From Suttonella sp. R2A3 (GTDB taxonomy: Bacteria > Pseudomonadota > Gammaproteobacteria > Cardiobacteriales > Cardiobacteriaceae), in NCBI RefSeq assembly GCF_021513215.1, contig NZ_CP090975.1, positions 1,695,001 to 1,759,000 of the forward strand: a stretch of 64,000 nucleotides of DNA, given 5' to 3'. Below are positions 54,208 through 64,000 of this stretch, piece after piece. The notes under the pieces are model-generated. The model had not been told where the DNA came from and ran no database searches. It worked only from the letters and a program-made list of their open reading frames with translations. The stretch's first letter is position 1. Every line of letters begins with the position of its first letter. A program made the position numbers and the translations under genes.

Positions 54208-55905
54208 ATGAGTCAATCTATTGCAGCGTCGTTTATTCGAGAACTCAGCGCACGCACCGACTTGGTGGCTTTGATAGGGACTCGTCTCGATTTCCGTAGT
54301 CGATCTGGCAAAAACCATTTTGCCAGTTGCCCATTTCATGACGATAAAACGCCGTCTTTCTCAGTGAATGAGGCCGAATCGTTTTATCATTGTTTTAGCT
54401 GCAAAAGAAGCGGTGATGCCATCCGTTTTCTCATGGATCACGACCAGTTAACCTTCGTTGAGGCGGTTGAAACGCTGGCACAGTTTAACGGCATGGAAGT
54501 GGTTTATGAGCAACACTCGCATAGCCAGCATCCTCCTCGTGATCACGCGCGCCATGATTTAGGGTTGAGTGCCTTGGCCGCTGCTGCTGAATTTTTTCAT
54601 CAAGCGTTATTCAACGATGAGGCGAGCGCTGCCAGAGCATATTTGCGCGATCGGAATTTGACTAAGTCTATCCTTACGCGCTTTCAAATCGGCTACGCAC
54701 CATCGGGTAATGCGTTGCTTGCGGCTTTGGGTGGACGTTTTAGTCATGAGGTGTTGCAAGCGACCGGCCTGATTGGTGAGAAAGACGGACGACATTATGA
54801 CTGGTTTCGTGACCGGATTATTTTCCCGATCCGTAATCCGCGTGGACAAGTGATTGCCTTTGGTGCACGGGCGATGGGCGATGCACAACCTAAATACTTA
54901 AACTCATCGGAAAGCGAATGGTTTAATAAGCGTCATGAGCTTTACGGGCTTTATGAGGCGCTGCAACATGGACAACGCGATGTACCGCTGATGGTGACTG
55001 AAGGCTATATGGATGTGGTCAAGCTCTCGCAACATGGCATGGAGCAAGCGGTCGCCGCACTAGGCACTGCGATTGGCGATTCGCATATCCAGCAGCTAAA
55101 AAAACGCAGTAAAAAGGTGTATTTCTCTTTTGATGGCGACAGCGCCGGGCAAAAAGCGGCAGAAAAAGCGTTAGAGGCGGTGCTGCGTTTACACGATGAA
55201 AAGCATCAATGGCGGTTTGTGTTTATGCCGGATGGTGAAGATCCGGATTCGTTGATTGAACGAGATGGGGTTGCTGCGGTGCAGGCGTTGCTCGATAGCA
55301 GTTTGACGCCGTCGCAGTTTTTAATTCGTTTGCTTGAGGCGCAAAAGGGTGAGCGCTCAACCGTTGAGGCGGGTGCGGAAGTGGCGGCGTTAGCCAAGCA
55401 GTGGTTGGGGTATTTACCTGGCGGGGCGTATCGCGAATTATTAGCTGATGAGTTGGGTAAGCATTTTCAGCTTTCGAGCCGTGCGCTGAATGAAGCTGAT
55501 GAGGCGAGAACAACAACATTCAGCGCGAAGCCACGACGTCATGCGGAATATGTTAGGGCGAGTGCGCCGCAGCCGATGGATCAGCGTCTTGCTGCGTTGT
55601 TATTTGCTTATCCTCAGTGGGCGCTGGAAGTGCGGTTAGCGGATTATTCAGCGCAATTGGCCGCTAGCTTACCGCTAACGATTAAGGCATGTTATAGCGT
55701 ACAGGCAACAACGCAAGATCAGGCGCAAGAAACGCTTGAGCAATTATTTATTCGTGAAGGTGTGCTGGAGGAGATGCGCGCGCAATGCGATGCTTTAGCG
55801 CGTCTGCCGGCAGATACTTTGCACGTGGAATGGCAGGATAGTCTGCGCATGATGAGTCAACGAATGATTGATCAACAGGCAAGACTTGAAAAATTTGGTG
55901 GCTAA
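54208..55905 (+). CDS. dnaG: DNA primase DnaG
   Basis: A 565-aa primase laying RNA primers at the fork with DnaB. The CHC2 zinc site is C41, H44, C62, C65 (one off from E. coli). The TOPRIM core includes VTEGYMDVVKLSQHG and FSFDGDSAG. A C-terminal DnaB-interacting domain follows. Start MSQSIAAS (54208) is preferred over 54181 because GGAGAG is directly upstream and MSQSI fits the family. Confidence 0.96.
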   Translation: MSQSIAASFIRELSARTDLVALIGTRLDFRSRSGKNHFASCPFHDDKTPSFSVNEAESFYHCFSCKRSGDAIRFLMDHDQLTFVEAVETLAQFNGMEVVYEQHSHSQHPPRDHARHDLGLSALAAAAEFFHQALFNDEASAARAYLRDRNLTKSILTRFQIGYAPSGNALLAALGGRFSHEVLQATGLIGEKDGRHYDWFRDRIIFPIRNPRGQVIAFGARAMGDAQPKYLNSSESEWFNKRHELYGLYEALQHGQRDVPLMVTEGYMDVVKLSQHGMEQAVAALGTAIGDSHIQQLKKRSKKVYFSFDGDSAGQKAAEKALEAVLRLHDEKHQWRFVFMPDGEDPDSLIERDGVAAVQALLDSSLTPSQFLIRLLEAQKGERSTVEAGAEVAALAKQWLGYLPGGAYRELLADELGKHFQLSSRALNEADEARTTTFSAKPRRHAEYVRASAPQPMDQRLAALLFAYPQWALEVRLADYSAQLAASLPLTIKACYSVQATTQDQAQETLEQLFIREGVLEEMRAQCDALARLPADTLHVEWQDSLRMMSQRMIDQQARLEKFGG

Positions 55906-55956
55906 CCGCATATCAGTATGTATAGCCGATGTGTGTTTTGAAATAAAGGATGAACC

Positions 55957-57798
55957 ATGAGCGATTATGATCGTGTACCCGATGAAGAAGATGATGTACA
56001 AGAAGAAATAAAGGAACTCATTGAGCGCGGTCGCGAGCAGGGTTTTTTGACCTACGAAGACATCAGCGAAGCGCTGCCAGAGCATGTGCTTGAAGGTGAG
56101 AAGCTTGAGGAATTAACCCACTTATTTGGTGAGATGGGGATTGATGTTCTCGATAGCGCGCCGGAAGAAGGCGATGATGTGGTCAGCAGCGAAGATGAAG
56201 AAGACGTCCCGGCAAACGTTTTTCTCAATGAAAGCGAAATTGGCCGTACCACTGATCCTGTGCGGATGTATATGCGCGAAATGGGTGCGGTCGATTTGCT
56301 CACCCGTGAAGGTGAGATTGCGATCGCCAAGCGCATTGAAGCAGGGCTCAACACCGTACAAATGACTTTGGCAGAATTTCCGCCAGCGATTGCTGCGTTG
56401 GTTGATGAATTCGCGAAAATTGAAGCGGGCGAAGGTAAGTTGGCTGATTTGGTCAATGGTTATGGTGACCCGTACGCTGAGCAAGACAATCAACACGACG
56501 ATAGCAGCGACGATGAGGATGCAGACGTTGATGCTGATGACGACGATGATGATAACAATGCACCACCAGCGCCGAACAGCGCCGAAGAAGCGTTAGCCGA
56601 AGCACAAGTGAAAATGGTGGAGCTTTCTAGCATCTTTAAGAAGCTGCAATCCGCACTGAAAAAAGGACAAAAGCTCGATAGCAAAAAGAACAAAGGATTG
56701 CATGATGAAATTCGTGTGCACATGGAAGCTTTTTCGTTCCCACAGCGCACGATTGATCTCATGGAAGAGCGCCTCGAAGATCCGATTGAAGAAATCAAAG
56801 GGATTGAGCGCCGCTTAATGCGCTGGGTGATTGATCGTGCAGGCATGCCGCGGAAAAGCTTTATTCGCGATTTCCCGGGTCAGGAGACCGATTTGGATTG
56901 GGTGGTCAAGCAGAGCAAGATGCGTCGTAAATACGCTGAGCGTTTGAAGACGATGATTGTTGAAGTGCAAGCCGAGCAGGAAAAACTGCAAGAGGTTGAA
57001 GAGCGTTTCGGTATGACCATCAGCCAGCTCAAAGAAATTTACCGTCAGCTGACCATCGGTAAGATGCAGGCAAAACGTGCTAAAGAAGAAATGGTCGAGG
57101 CGAACCTGCGTTTGGTGATCTCGATTGCGAAAAAATACACCAACCGTGGTTTGCAGTTCTTGGATTTGATTCAAGAAGGTAATATCGGCTTGATGAAAGC
57201 GGTTGATAAATTTGAATACCGCCGTGGTTTTAAGTTTTCAACATATGCGACTTGGTGGATTCGTCAGGCGATTACGCGTTCGATTGCTGATCAGGCGCGG
57301 ACTATTCGTATTCCAGTACATATGATTGAAACGATCAATAAGCTGAACCGTATTTCGCGCAGTCTGGTGCAAAAAAATGGCCGTGATCCAAGTCCGGAAG
57401 AGCTGGCCGAAGCAATGGAAATGCCGGAAGATAAAATCCGTAAGGTGTTGAAGATTGCTAAAGAGCCGATTTCGATGGAAACACCAATCGGTGATGATGA
57501 AGATTCGCATCTTGGTGATTTCATCGAGGACGCCAACGTGATGTCGCCACTTGATGCCGCGACCACACGTGGCTTGAGCGAAGCGACTAACGATGTGCTG
57601 GCCTCATTAACCCCGCGTGAAGAGCGTGTGCTGCGTATGCGTTTTGGTATCGATATGAATACTGACCATACCTTGGAAGAAGTTGGGCGTCAGTTTGATG
57701 TGACCCGTGAACGTATTCGACAGATTGAGGCGAAAGCATTGCGTAAATTGCGCCATCCAAACCGCTCAGAGCTGTTGAAGAGCTTTTTAACCGATTAA
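55957..57798 (+). CDS. rpoD: RNA polymerase sigma-70 factor RpoD
   Basis: The 613-aa housekeeping sigma factor. Region 1.1 is at about 10-80. Region 1.2 contains [11 protein letters not shown]. An acidic non-conserved insert ([16 protein letters not shown]) is near 185-205. Regions 2.1-2.4 contain [25 protein letters not shown] and [17 protein letters not shown]. Region 4.2 ends with [26 protein letters not shown] precedes the ATG. It agrees with the sigma-70-type promoters seen throughout the window. Confidence 0.98.
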   Translation: MSDYDRVPDEEDDVQEEIKELIERGREQGFLTYEDISEALPEHVLEGEKLEELTHLFGEMGIDVLDSAPEEGDDVVSSEDEEDVPANVFLNESEIGRTTDPVRMYMREMGAVDLLTREGEIAIAKRIEAGLNTVQMTLAEFPPAIAALVDEFAKIEAGEGKLADLVNGYGDPYAEQDNQHDDSSDDEDADVDADDDDDDNNAPPAPNSAEEALAEAQVKMVELSSIFKKLQSALKKGQKLDSKKNKGLHDEIRVHMEAFSFPQRTIDLMEERLEDPIEEIKGIERRLMRWVIDRAGMPRKSFIRDFPGQETDLDWVVKQSKMRRKYAERLKTMIVEVQAEQEKLQEVEERFGMTISQLKEIYRQLTIGKMQAKRAKEEMVEANLRLVISIAKKYTNRGLQFLDLIQEGNIGLMKAVDKFEYRRGFKFSTYATWWIRQAITRSIADQARTIRIPVHMIETINKLNRISRSLVQKNGRDPSPEELAEAMEMPEDKIRKVLKIAKEPISMETPIGDDEDSHLGDFIEDANVMSPLDAATTRGLSEATNDVLASLTPREERVLRMRFGIDMNTDHTLEEVGRQFDVTRERIRQIEAKALRKLRHPNRSELLKSFLTD

Positions 57799-57879
57799 TG
57801 GTTGCTAACAGAATTTGCTCGCTTGGGTAAAATTTCTGTTAAGCTTAATCAGGGATAGATTAACCAAAGGAGTGATGCT

Positions 57880-58344
57880 ATGGGTATGTTTGATTTTTTG
57901 AAAGACGCTGGCGAAAACGTCATCGAAAAGAAACAACAGCAGATTGCTGAGCAAGATCCGTCACAAAAAGCGGCGAATGCGATTTGTGAGTATATCGAAG
58001 AGAAAAATTTAGGCATTGAGAACTTAAAAGTCGCCTTTTCAGCGCAAGATGCTGTGGTGACGCTTAATGGCGATGCACCGAATCAAGACGCCTGTGAAAA
58101 AGCAGCGTTAGCAGCAGGCAATATTAAAGGTGTTGCTGGCGTTGAGAACGAATTGAGTGTTGCCGGACAAGCGGCGCAAGCGGCGCGTTTTCATGATGTA
58201 CAAAGTGGTGAAACGCTTTCTGCGATCGCAAAAAACTACTATGGTAGCTCTAATCAGTACATGAAAATTTTTGAAGCGAATAAGCCGATGTTAAATAGTC
58301 CGGATCGCATTTATCCGGGGCAGAAGCTGCGCATTCCAGTATAA
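57880..58344 (+). CDS. kbp: BON-LysM protein, potassium-binding Kbp (YgaU)
   Basis: A 154-aa protein with a BON domain (about 30-100) and a C-terminal LysM (about 104-152). MGMFDFLKDAGE, FEANKPMLNSPDRIYPGQKLRIP closely match E. coli Kbp, a cytoplasmic K+ sensor that stabilises cells at high external K+. No signal peptide. AAGGAG precedes the ATG. A bidirectional terminator follows. Confidence 0.92.
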   Translation: MGMFDFLKDAGENVIEKKQQQIAEQDPSQKAANAICEYIEEKNLGIENLKVAFSAQDAVVTLNGDAPNQDACEKAALAAGNIKGVAGVENELSVAGQAAQAARFHDVQSGETLSAIAKNYYGSSNQYMKIFEANKPMLNSPDRIYPGQKLRIPV

Positions 58345-58364
58345 GCAACTTATGCATCTGAACT

Positions 58365-58395
58365 AAAAAACGCTGCCTTGGCAGCGTTTTTTTTT
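58365..58395. terminator. Bidirectional terminator between kbp and the 34-aa membrane gene
   Basis: A 7-bp GC-rich stem cgctgcc/ggcagcg with a 2-nt tt apex is extended by an A-run on the left and a T-run on the right. It can therefore stop transcripts from both directions; it sits between convergent genes. Confidence 0.9.
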
Positions 58396-58414
58396 ATGCG
58401 CTCATAGATGGGCG

Positions 58415-58519
58415 TTACCAGAATAAAAATGGTAGCGCGAGAAAGATCGGCATAAATAATGCCAAGATCACCATGAAGATTTTCACATTCTTCGGAATGG
58501 GTTGTTGGTTTTGAGTCAT
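58415..58519 (-). CDS. 34-aa single-pass membrane microprotein
   Basis: Encodes MTQNQQPIPKNVKIFM followed by a hydrophobic stretch VILALFMPIFLALPFLFW that ends the protein. AGAGG lies 6 nt upstream of the ATG, and a good terminator stands 20 nt downstream, so this is a well-formed gene despite its size. Short polar N-terminus (basic residues only K10 and K13) and a C-terminal helix suggest a tail-anchored inner-membrane peptide. No family is recognised. Confidence 0.6.
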   Translation of the reverse strand: MTQNQQPIPKNVKIFMVILALFMPIFLALPFLFW

Positions 58520-58618
58520 AGCTCGCCTCTAAGTATAAGATGCCATGAAATATCCGCAGCGAGACCGGCTTACGGACTGAACTCATTATACCCATTTATT
58601 TTATTGATAACAATTTTA

Positions 58619-59737
58619 TTATGATTCGATATTTATTTGTTCTAATGTGCTCTTAAATTTTTCAACACACGAAGCGACATTTTGCCATTTGTCGAGTCCA
58701 AACAAACCAATACGGAAGGTTTTAAATCCTTCGGGTTCGTTACAGGCCAGTGGTACACCGCCGGCGATTTGCATGCCCTGGTTCTTAAATGCGCTGCCAT
58801 TGTGAAAATCATCACGTGTGGTATGACAGACGATCACGCCATTAGCTTGCCAGCCGTCTGCTGCGACGCAAGGATAGCCAGCCTCAACCAAGGTGTTGCG
58901 GATTTGTGTGCCTAGCTCAATTTGTGCTTCAGATAGCTTGTTTAGGCCATAATCAACCGCTGCCTGCATTTCATCACGACATTGCGCTAAGGCATTGGTT
59001 GGCATGGTTGCGTGGTAAGCATGGCCGCCATCGAGGTAGGCGCGCATGATCGTGCGCCATTGTTTGAGGTCGTTGCTGAAAGAATCACTTTCGCTGTTAT
59101 CGATGGCTTGATTGCCACGCTCGCTGAGCATAACAAAACCGGCGCATGGCGGTGCGCTCCAGCCTTTTTGTGGCGCAGAGATCAAAATATCCACCCCGGT
59201 TTGTTGCATATTGACCCAGTTCGCACCCGAGGCAATACAATCGAGTACGAATAAGCCATTATTATCATGCGCTGCTTTAGCTACAGCGCGGATATATTCT
59301 TCAGGCAAGCGAATGCCAGAGGAGGTTTCGATATGTGGGGCAAAAATAAGATCAGGTTTATGCTCGCTGATATAGCTGAGCACATCTTCTAAAGGGTGGG
59401 GTTGCCACGTAGATTGTAGGTTGGCTGGATCTTCGGGATAAGCGGTGAGGACATCGATATCGTGACTGATCGCGCCACGCTCGAGGATTTGAGTCCAGCG
59501 ATAGCTAAACCAGCCGTTGCGCAAAATAAGGATTTTTTTATCACGTGCTATTTGCCTTGCCACCGATTCCATCGCGTAACTGCCGCCGCCAGGGATAATC
59601 ACCGCTTGTTCGGCTTGATAGGTGGCGGTTAAAATCTGGTTCAGGTCGCACATGACTTGTTGGAAAGCAACCGACATATGGTTTAAGCCGCGCTCGGTAT
59701 ACACAACCGAATATTCAGCAAGATGATTTGATGGCAT
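58619..59737 (-). CDS. Class V aminotransferase
   Basis: A 372-aa PLP enzyme of the alanine-glyoxylate/serine-pyruvate/phosphonate aminotransferase group. VIIPGGGSYAMESVA binds the cofactor phosphate; FVLDCIASGANW carries the PLP aspartate; the Schiff-base lysine is K191 in SAPQKGWSAPP. AAGGA lies 8 nt before the ATG. No phosphonate or glyoxylate genes are nearby, so the amino donor is unknown. Confidence 0.82.
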   Translation of the reverse strand: MPSNHLAEYSVVYTERGLNHMSVAFQQVMCDLNQILTATYQAEQAVIIPGGGSYAMESVARQIARDKKILILRNGWFSYRWTQILERGAISHDIDVLTAYPEDPANLQSTWQPHPLEDVLSYISEHKPDLIFAPHIETSSGIRLPEEYIRAVAKAAHDNNGLFVLDCIASGANWVNMQQTGVDILISAPQKGWSAPPCAGFVMLSERGNQAIDNSESDSFSNDLKQWRTIMRAYLDGGHAYHATMPTNALAQCRDEMQAAVDYGLNKLSEAQIELGTQIRNTLVEAGYPCVAADGWQANGVIVCHTTRDDFHNGSAFKNQGMQIAGGVPLACNEPEGFKTFRIGLFGLDKWQNVASCVEKFKSTLEQINIES

Positions 59738-59926
59738 GGTAAGTCCTTACATTAGCTAATGATTGACTCATCATAACCATGGGCGCAAAGATGAACAAGC
59801 CTTATTCATTCATTGCTTTCAAGAAGTTGCCAGATTAGGTATGATTAGATGCTAAGCTTTAGCAGAAGTTGTATTAAAGCGCTTAAGTAAGGTATTCACT
59901 AGATGGCGTTTTCGTCAAAATATGCC
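59738..59926. other. Divergent intergenic region upstream of rplU
   Basis: Roughly 190 nt of AT-rich DNA with no gene recognised. It presumably carries the promoter of the minus-strand aminotransferase gene, which I could not place confidently. Confidence 0.4.
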
Positions 59927-59955
59927 TTGCATTTATCACGTAATCGCTGTATGAT
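59927..59955 (+). promoter_or_regulatory. Promoter of the rplU-rpmA operon
   Basis: TTGCAT (59927-59932), 17-bp spacer, TATGAT (59950-59955), followed by tcgccctc. Initiation near 59962 leaves about 48 nt of leader. Confidence 0.75.
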
Positions 59956-60009
59956 TCGCCCTCTTTTATGAGTCTGGGCGCGCGATGCGTCTGTTTTTTG
60001 GAGAAAATC

Positions 60010-60330
60010 ATGTTTGCAGTTATCGAAACCGGCGGTAAACAATATAAAGTAAAGCCAGGGCAACGTTTGCGCGTGGAAACTCTCAAAGGTGAGGCTGGCG
60101 ACAGCATTTCTTTTGATAAGGTATTGTTGATCGCAGCAGGGGAAAACGAAGTTAGCGTTGGTGCGCCTTATTTAGAAGGTAAAGCCGTGAGCGCGACCAT
60201 TACCGAGCACGGTCGTGGGGAAAAAGTCAAAATCATTAAATTCCGTCGTCGTAAACATTCTATGAAGCGACAAGGTCACCGTCAGAACTACACTGAAGTA
60301 GTGATTGATGCGATCGACGGTCAAAAGTAA
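60010..60330 (+). CDS. rplU: 50S ribosomal protein L21
   Basis: A 106-aa protein. [32 protein letters not shown] and the basic [16 protein letters not shown]-terminus are diagnostic. The start is ATG 60010 with GGAGA upstream; a longer in-frame start at 59968 overlaps the leader and lacks family support. rpmA follows 15 nt later, as in nearly all bacteria. Confidence 0.97.
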   Translation: MFAVIETGGKQYKVKPGQRLRVETLKGEAGDSISFDKVLLIAAGENEVSVGAPYLEGKAVSATITEHGRGEKVKIIKFRRRKHSMKRQGHRQNYTEVVIDAIDGQK

Positions 60331-60345
60331 TTAAGGAGACGAGTC

Positions 60346-60609
60346 ATGGCACATAAGAAAGCTGGGGGTTCCAGTCGTAACGGTCGCGATTCACAGTCCA
60401 AGCGTTTGGGCGTTAAGTGTTTCGGCGGCGAACAAGTCAGCGCAGGCAGCATCCTCGTACGCCAACGTGGCACCCCATTTAACGCGGGTGACAACGTCGG
60501 TTTAGGACGCGATCACACCTTGTTTGCTAAGAAAGATGGCAAAGTGGTGTTTTCAACCCGCGGACCAAAAAACCGTACCTTTGTCAGCATCGAGCCAGTA
60601 GAAGCTTAA
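60346..60609 (+). CDS. rpmA: 50S ribosomal protein L27
   Basis: An 87-aa protein near the peptidyl-transferase centre. [20 protein letters not shown] is characteristic; no N-terminal cleavage extension of the Firmicutes type is present. AAGGAG precedes the ATG. A terminator lies downstream, before obgE. Confidence 0.97.
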   Translation: MAHKKAGGSSRNGRDSQSKRLGVKCFGGEQVSAGSILVRQRGTPFNAGDNVGLGRDHTLFAKKDGKVVFSTRGPKNRTFVSIEPVEA

Positions 60610-60631
60610 GCTTCGGCGGCGATGCGATAAG

Positions 60632-60657
60632 AACCCCGCCTGCGAGCGGGGTTTTTG
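60632..60657 (+). terminator. Terminator after rpmA
   Basis: The 8-bp stem aaccccgc/gcggggtt with a 6-nt loop is followed by a T-run. It separates the ribosomal operon from obgE, although some read-through is likely. Confidence 0.9.
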
Positions 60658-60767
60658 TTTTTGGGGTGCAAGCGCTTTTGCCTTAACGAACGCGCAATAC
60701 GTTGCCCGAAACAATCCCTATAAAATACAATACACACACTAACGCCAAGAGAGACTACTGGCGATGA

Positions 60768-62915
<2,148 letters not shown>

Positions 62916-62919
<4 letters not shown>

Positions 62920-63905
62920 AGCAATATGCAGAAGGATTGATTTTAGTTAGCGTCTTAGCGATTGGTTCGATGATTGCTGCGCCGATTATTGGTCATTCAC
63001 TCAGTCCACTATTGCTGGCGATTGTTGTGGGTATGGTGTTAGGTAATACCTTCTATCCACGTTATGCCACGCGCTGTGAGGCTGGGGTGACGCTGGCCAA
63101 ATCGCGTATTTTGCGCTTGGCAATCATCCTCTATGGGTTTCGCCTGACCTTTGCTGAGGTGGCGCATTTAGGCGCGGCGGTCTTATTGCTTGATGTAATC
63201 ATGGTCTTTTCAACGTTTATGTTAGCGCTGTGGTTGGGACGTCGGCTGTTTGGTTTGGACCGCGATAGTGCGATGTTGATCGGTGCTGGGGCGTCGATTT
63301 GTGGCGCTGCAGCGGTACTTGCGGTTGAACCACTGCTTAAATCGCCCGCATATAAGGTATCTGTCGCGGTGGCGACTGTGGTGCTGTTTGGCACGATTGC
63401 GATGTTGGTGTATCCGCTGATGTATTCGCTGGGTTGGTTGCCGTTTTCAGCCGATGTGTTTGGTGTGTATATCGGGGCGTCGGTGCATGAGGTGGCGCAA
63501 GTCGTCGCTGCAGGCGGTGTGGTTTCACCGGAAGTTGCTGATACGGCAGTGTTAACCAAAATGACGCGCGTGATGTTGCTGGCGCCATTTTTACTGTTTT
63601 TATCGTGGATGCTAGCACGCGCTGATGGACATGACGCCAAAAAGCGCCATATTGCGGTGCCGTGGTTTGCGCTGTGGTTTTTAGTAATGATAGGGGTGCA
63701 TTCACTAGGCATTCTACCGCAGTGGTTGGTCGATGCTCTGGTGTGGATAGACACGCTCTTACTGACTATGGCTATGGCCGCACTCGGTTTGACCACGCGC
63801 TTTAAAGAAATGGCTGGTGTGGGCGCTGCACCCTTTGCCTTAGCGCTGAGTTTGTTTGCGTGGCTGGTCATTGGTGGGGGATTACTGACTTGGCTACTGG
63901 TCTAG
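62916..63905 (+). CDS. yeiH: YeiH family membrane protein (UPF0324)
   Basis: A 329-aa protein with about ten hydrophobic helices. RILRLAIILYGFRLTFAEV, GAGASICGAAAVLAVEP, and VYIGASVHEVAQVVAAG are YeiH signatures. The family is annotated as a putative sulfate exporter without firm proof. It overlaps proB as ATGA. Confidence 0.87.
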
Positions 63906-64000
63906 AAGCATTCTGGCTGGCGTTAGGGGTATCAGCGAATATCCTGACGCCCATTCTCGGGCTGATCGCTTTTGGCTGGTGGTTAAAACGACGCGGTGAG
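63890..64000 (+). CDS. AEC-family transporter, N-terminal fragment (runs off the window)
   Basis: Only 37 codons are visible, from TTG 63890 with GGTGGGGG 9 nt upstream, overlapping the yeiH end. ANILTPILGLIAFGWWLKRRG resembles the first helix of auxin-efflux-carrier-type permeases. The family is tentative because so little is present. Confidence 0.5.
   Translation, partial: MATGLEAFWLALGVSANILTPILGLIAFGWWLKRRGE

Noticed and set aside
55628-55636. AAGTGCGGT, the Pasteurellaceae uptake sequence core
   Set aside because: I noticed only this one copy, inside dnaG; uptake sequences occur in many copies, so chance explains it.
56511-56570. Acid-rich tract in RpoD as a novel insertion
   Set aside because: Sigma-70 of gammaproteobacteria normally has an acidic non-conserved region between 1.2 and 2.1.

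Overview
The window looks like a conserved stretch of a gammaproteobacterial chromosome. GC is moderate (about half by eye). The gene orders are classic for the group: rpoZ-spoT-ridA-recG, rpsU-dnaG-rpoD, rplU-rpmA-obgE and uvrC-pgsA. RNase E, ZapD, FadE, CbpA/CbpM, HrpA and Kbp also point there. A member of or near the Cardiobacteriales (Suttonella-like) is a guess only; the 23S sequence would settle it.

Layout: 1-2066 is the 3' part of an rRNA operon (23S, 5S, terminator), then tRNA-Ser(UGA). 2.5-9.75 kb carries dnaB, alr, radA, galU, glmS and comF, all on +. A minus-strand zapD follows. 10.6-17.9 kb holds an RNase E gene fused in frame to a full transaldolase, then ycaR, kdsB, uvrC and pgsA. 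17.9-19.6 kb is an AT-rich accessory island with a Clp-fold (SDH-family) serine protease gene and an overlapping 64-aa ORF. 19.6-27.8 kb is a minus-strand block: recG, ridA, spoT, rpoZ, a MliC-like lipoprotein, a MetF-like reductase, pdxH and hemL. 28-38.9 kb (+) carries rpsT, a universal stress protein, lhgO, a TAXI-TRAP transporter pair, an SLC13 permease, a MAPEG protein, sdaA and avtA. cbpM-cbpA (-) and hrpA (+) follow. 44.2-45.0 kb holds a frameshifted membrane-protein gene and unexplained sequence. 45-51.8 kb is a fatty-acid oxidation operon (tetR, fadE, fadN-type, fadA). 52-58.4 kb: nadE, a gamma-carbonic-anhydrase-like gene, rpsU, yqeY, dnaG, rpoD and kbp. 58.4-59.7 kb (-): a 34-aa membrane microprotein and a class V aminotransferase. 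60-64 kb: rplU, rpmA, obgE, proB, yeiH and the 5' end of an AEC-type transporter gene.

The most striking object is the 1231-aa RNase E-transaldolase fusion (10855-14550). Its RNase E catalytic residues sit at or within one position of E. coli numbering. A predicted membrane-binding helix and a long disordered, basic linker follow, then a complete transaldolase with its Schiff-base lysine. In E. coli the RNase E tail recruits enolase non-covalently; here a sugar-phosphate enzyme is covalently attached. Secondary points are the protease/small-ORF island, a CxxC/CxC cluster in ZapD, a hybrid KxED synthetase motif in SpoT, and the 34-aa membrane protein.

Functional themes are information processing (replication, sigma factor, ribosomal proteins, RNA decay), envelope precursors (Alr, GalU, GlmS, KdsB), and carbon/amino-acid catabolism (fatty acids, serine, 2-hydroxyglutarate, dicarboxylate-type uptake).
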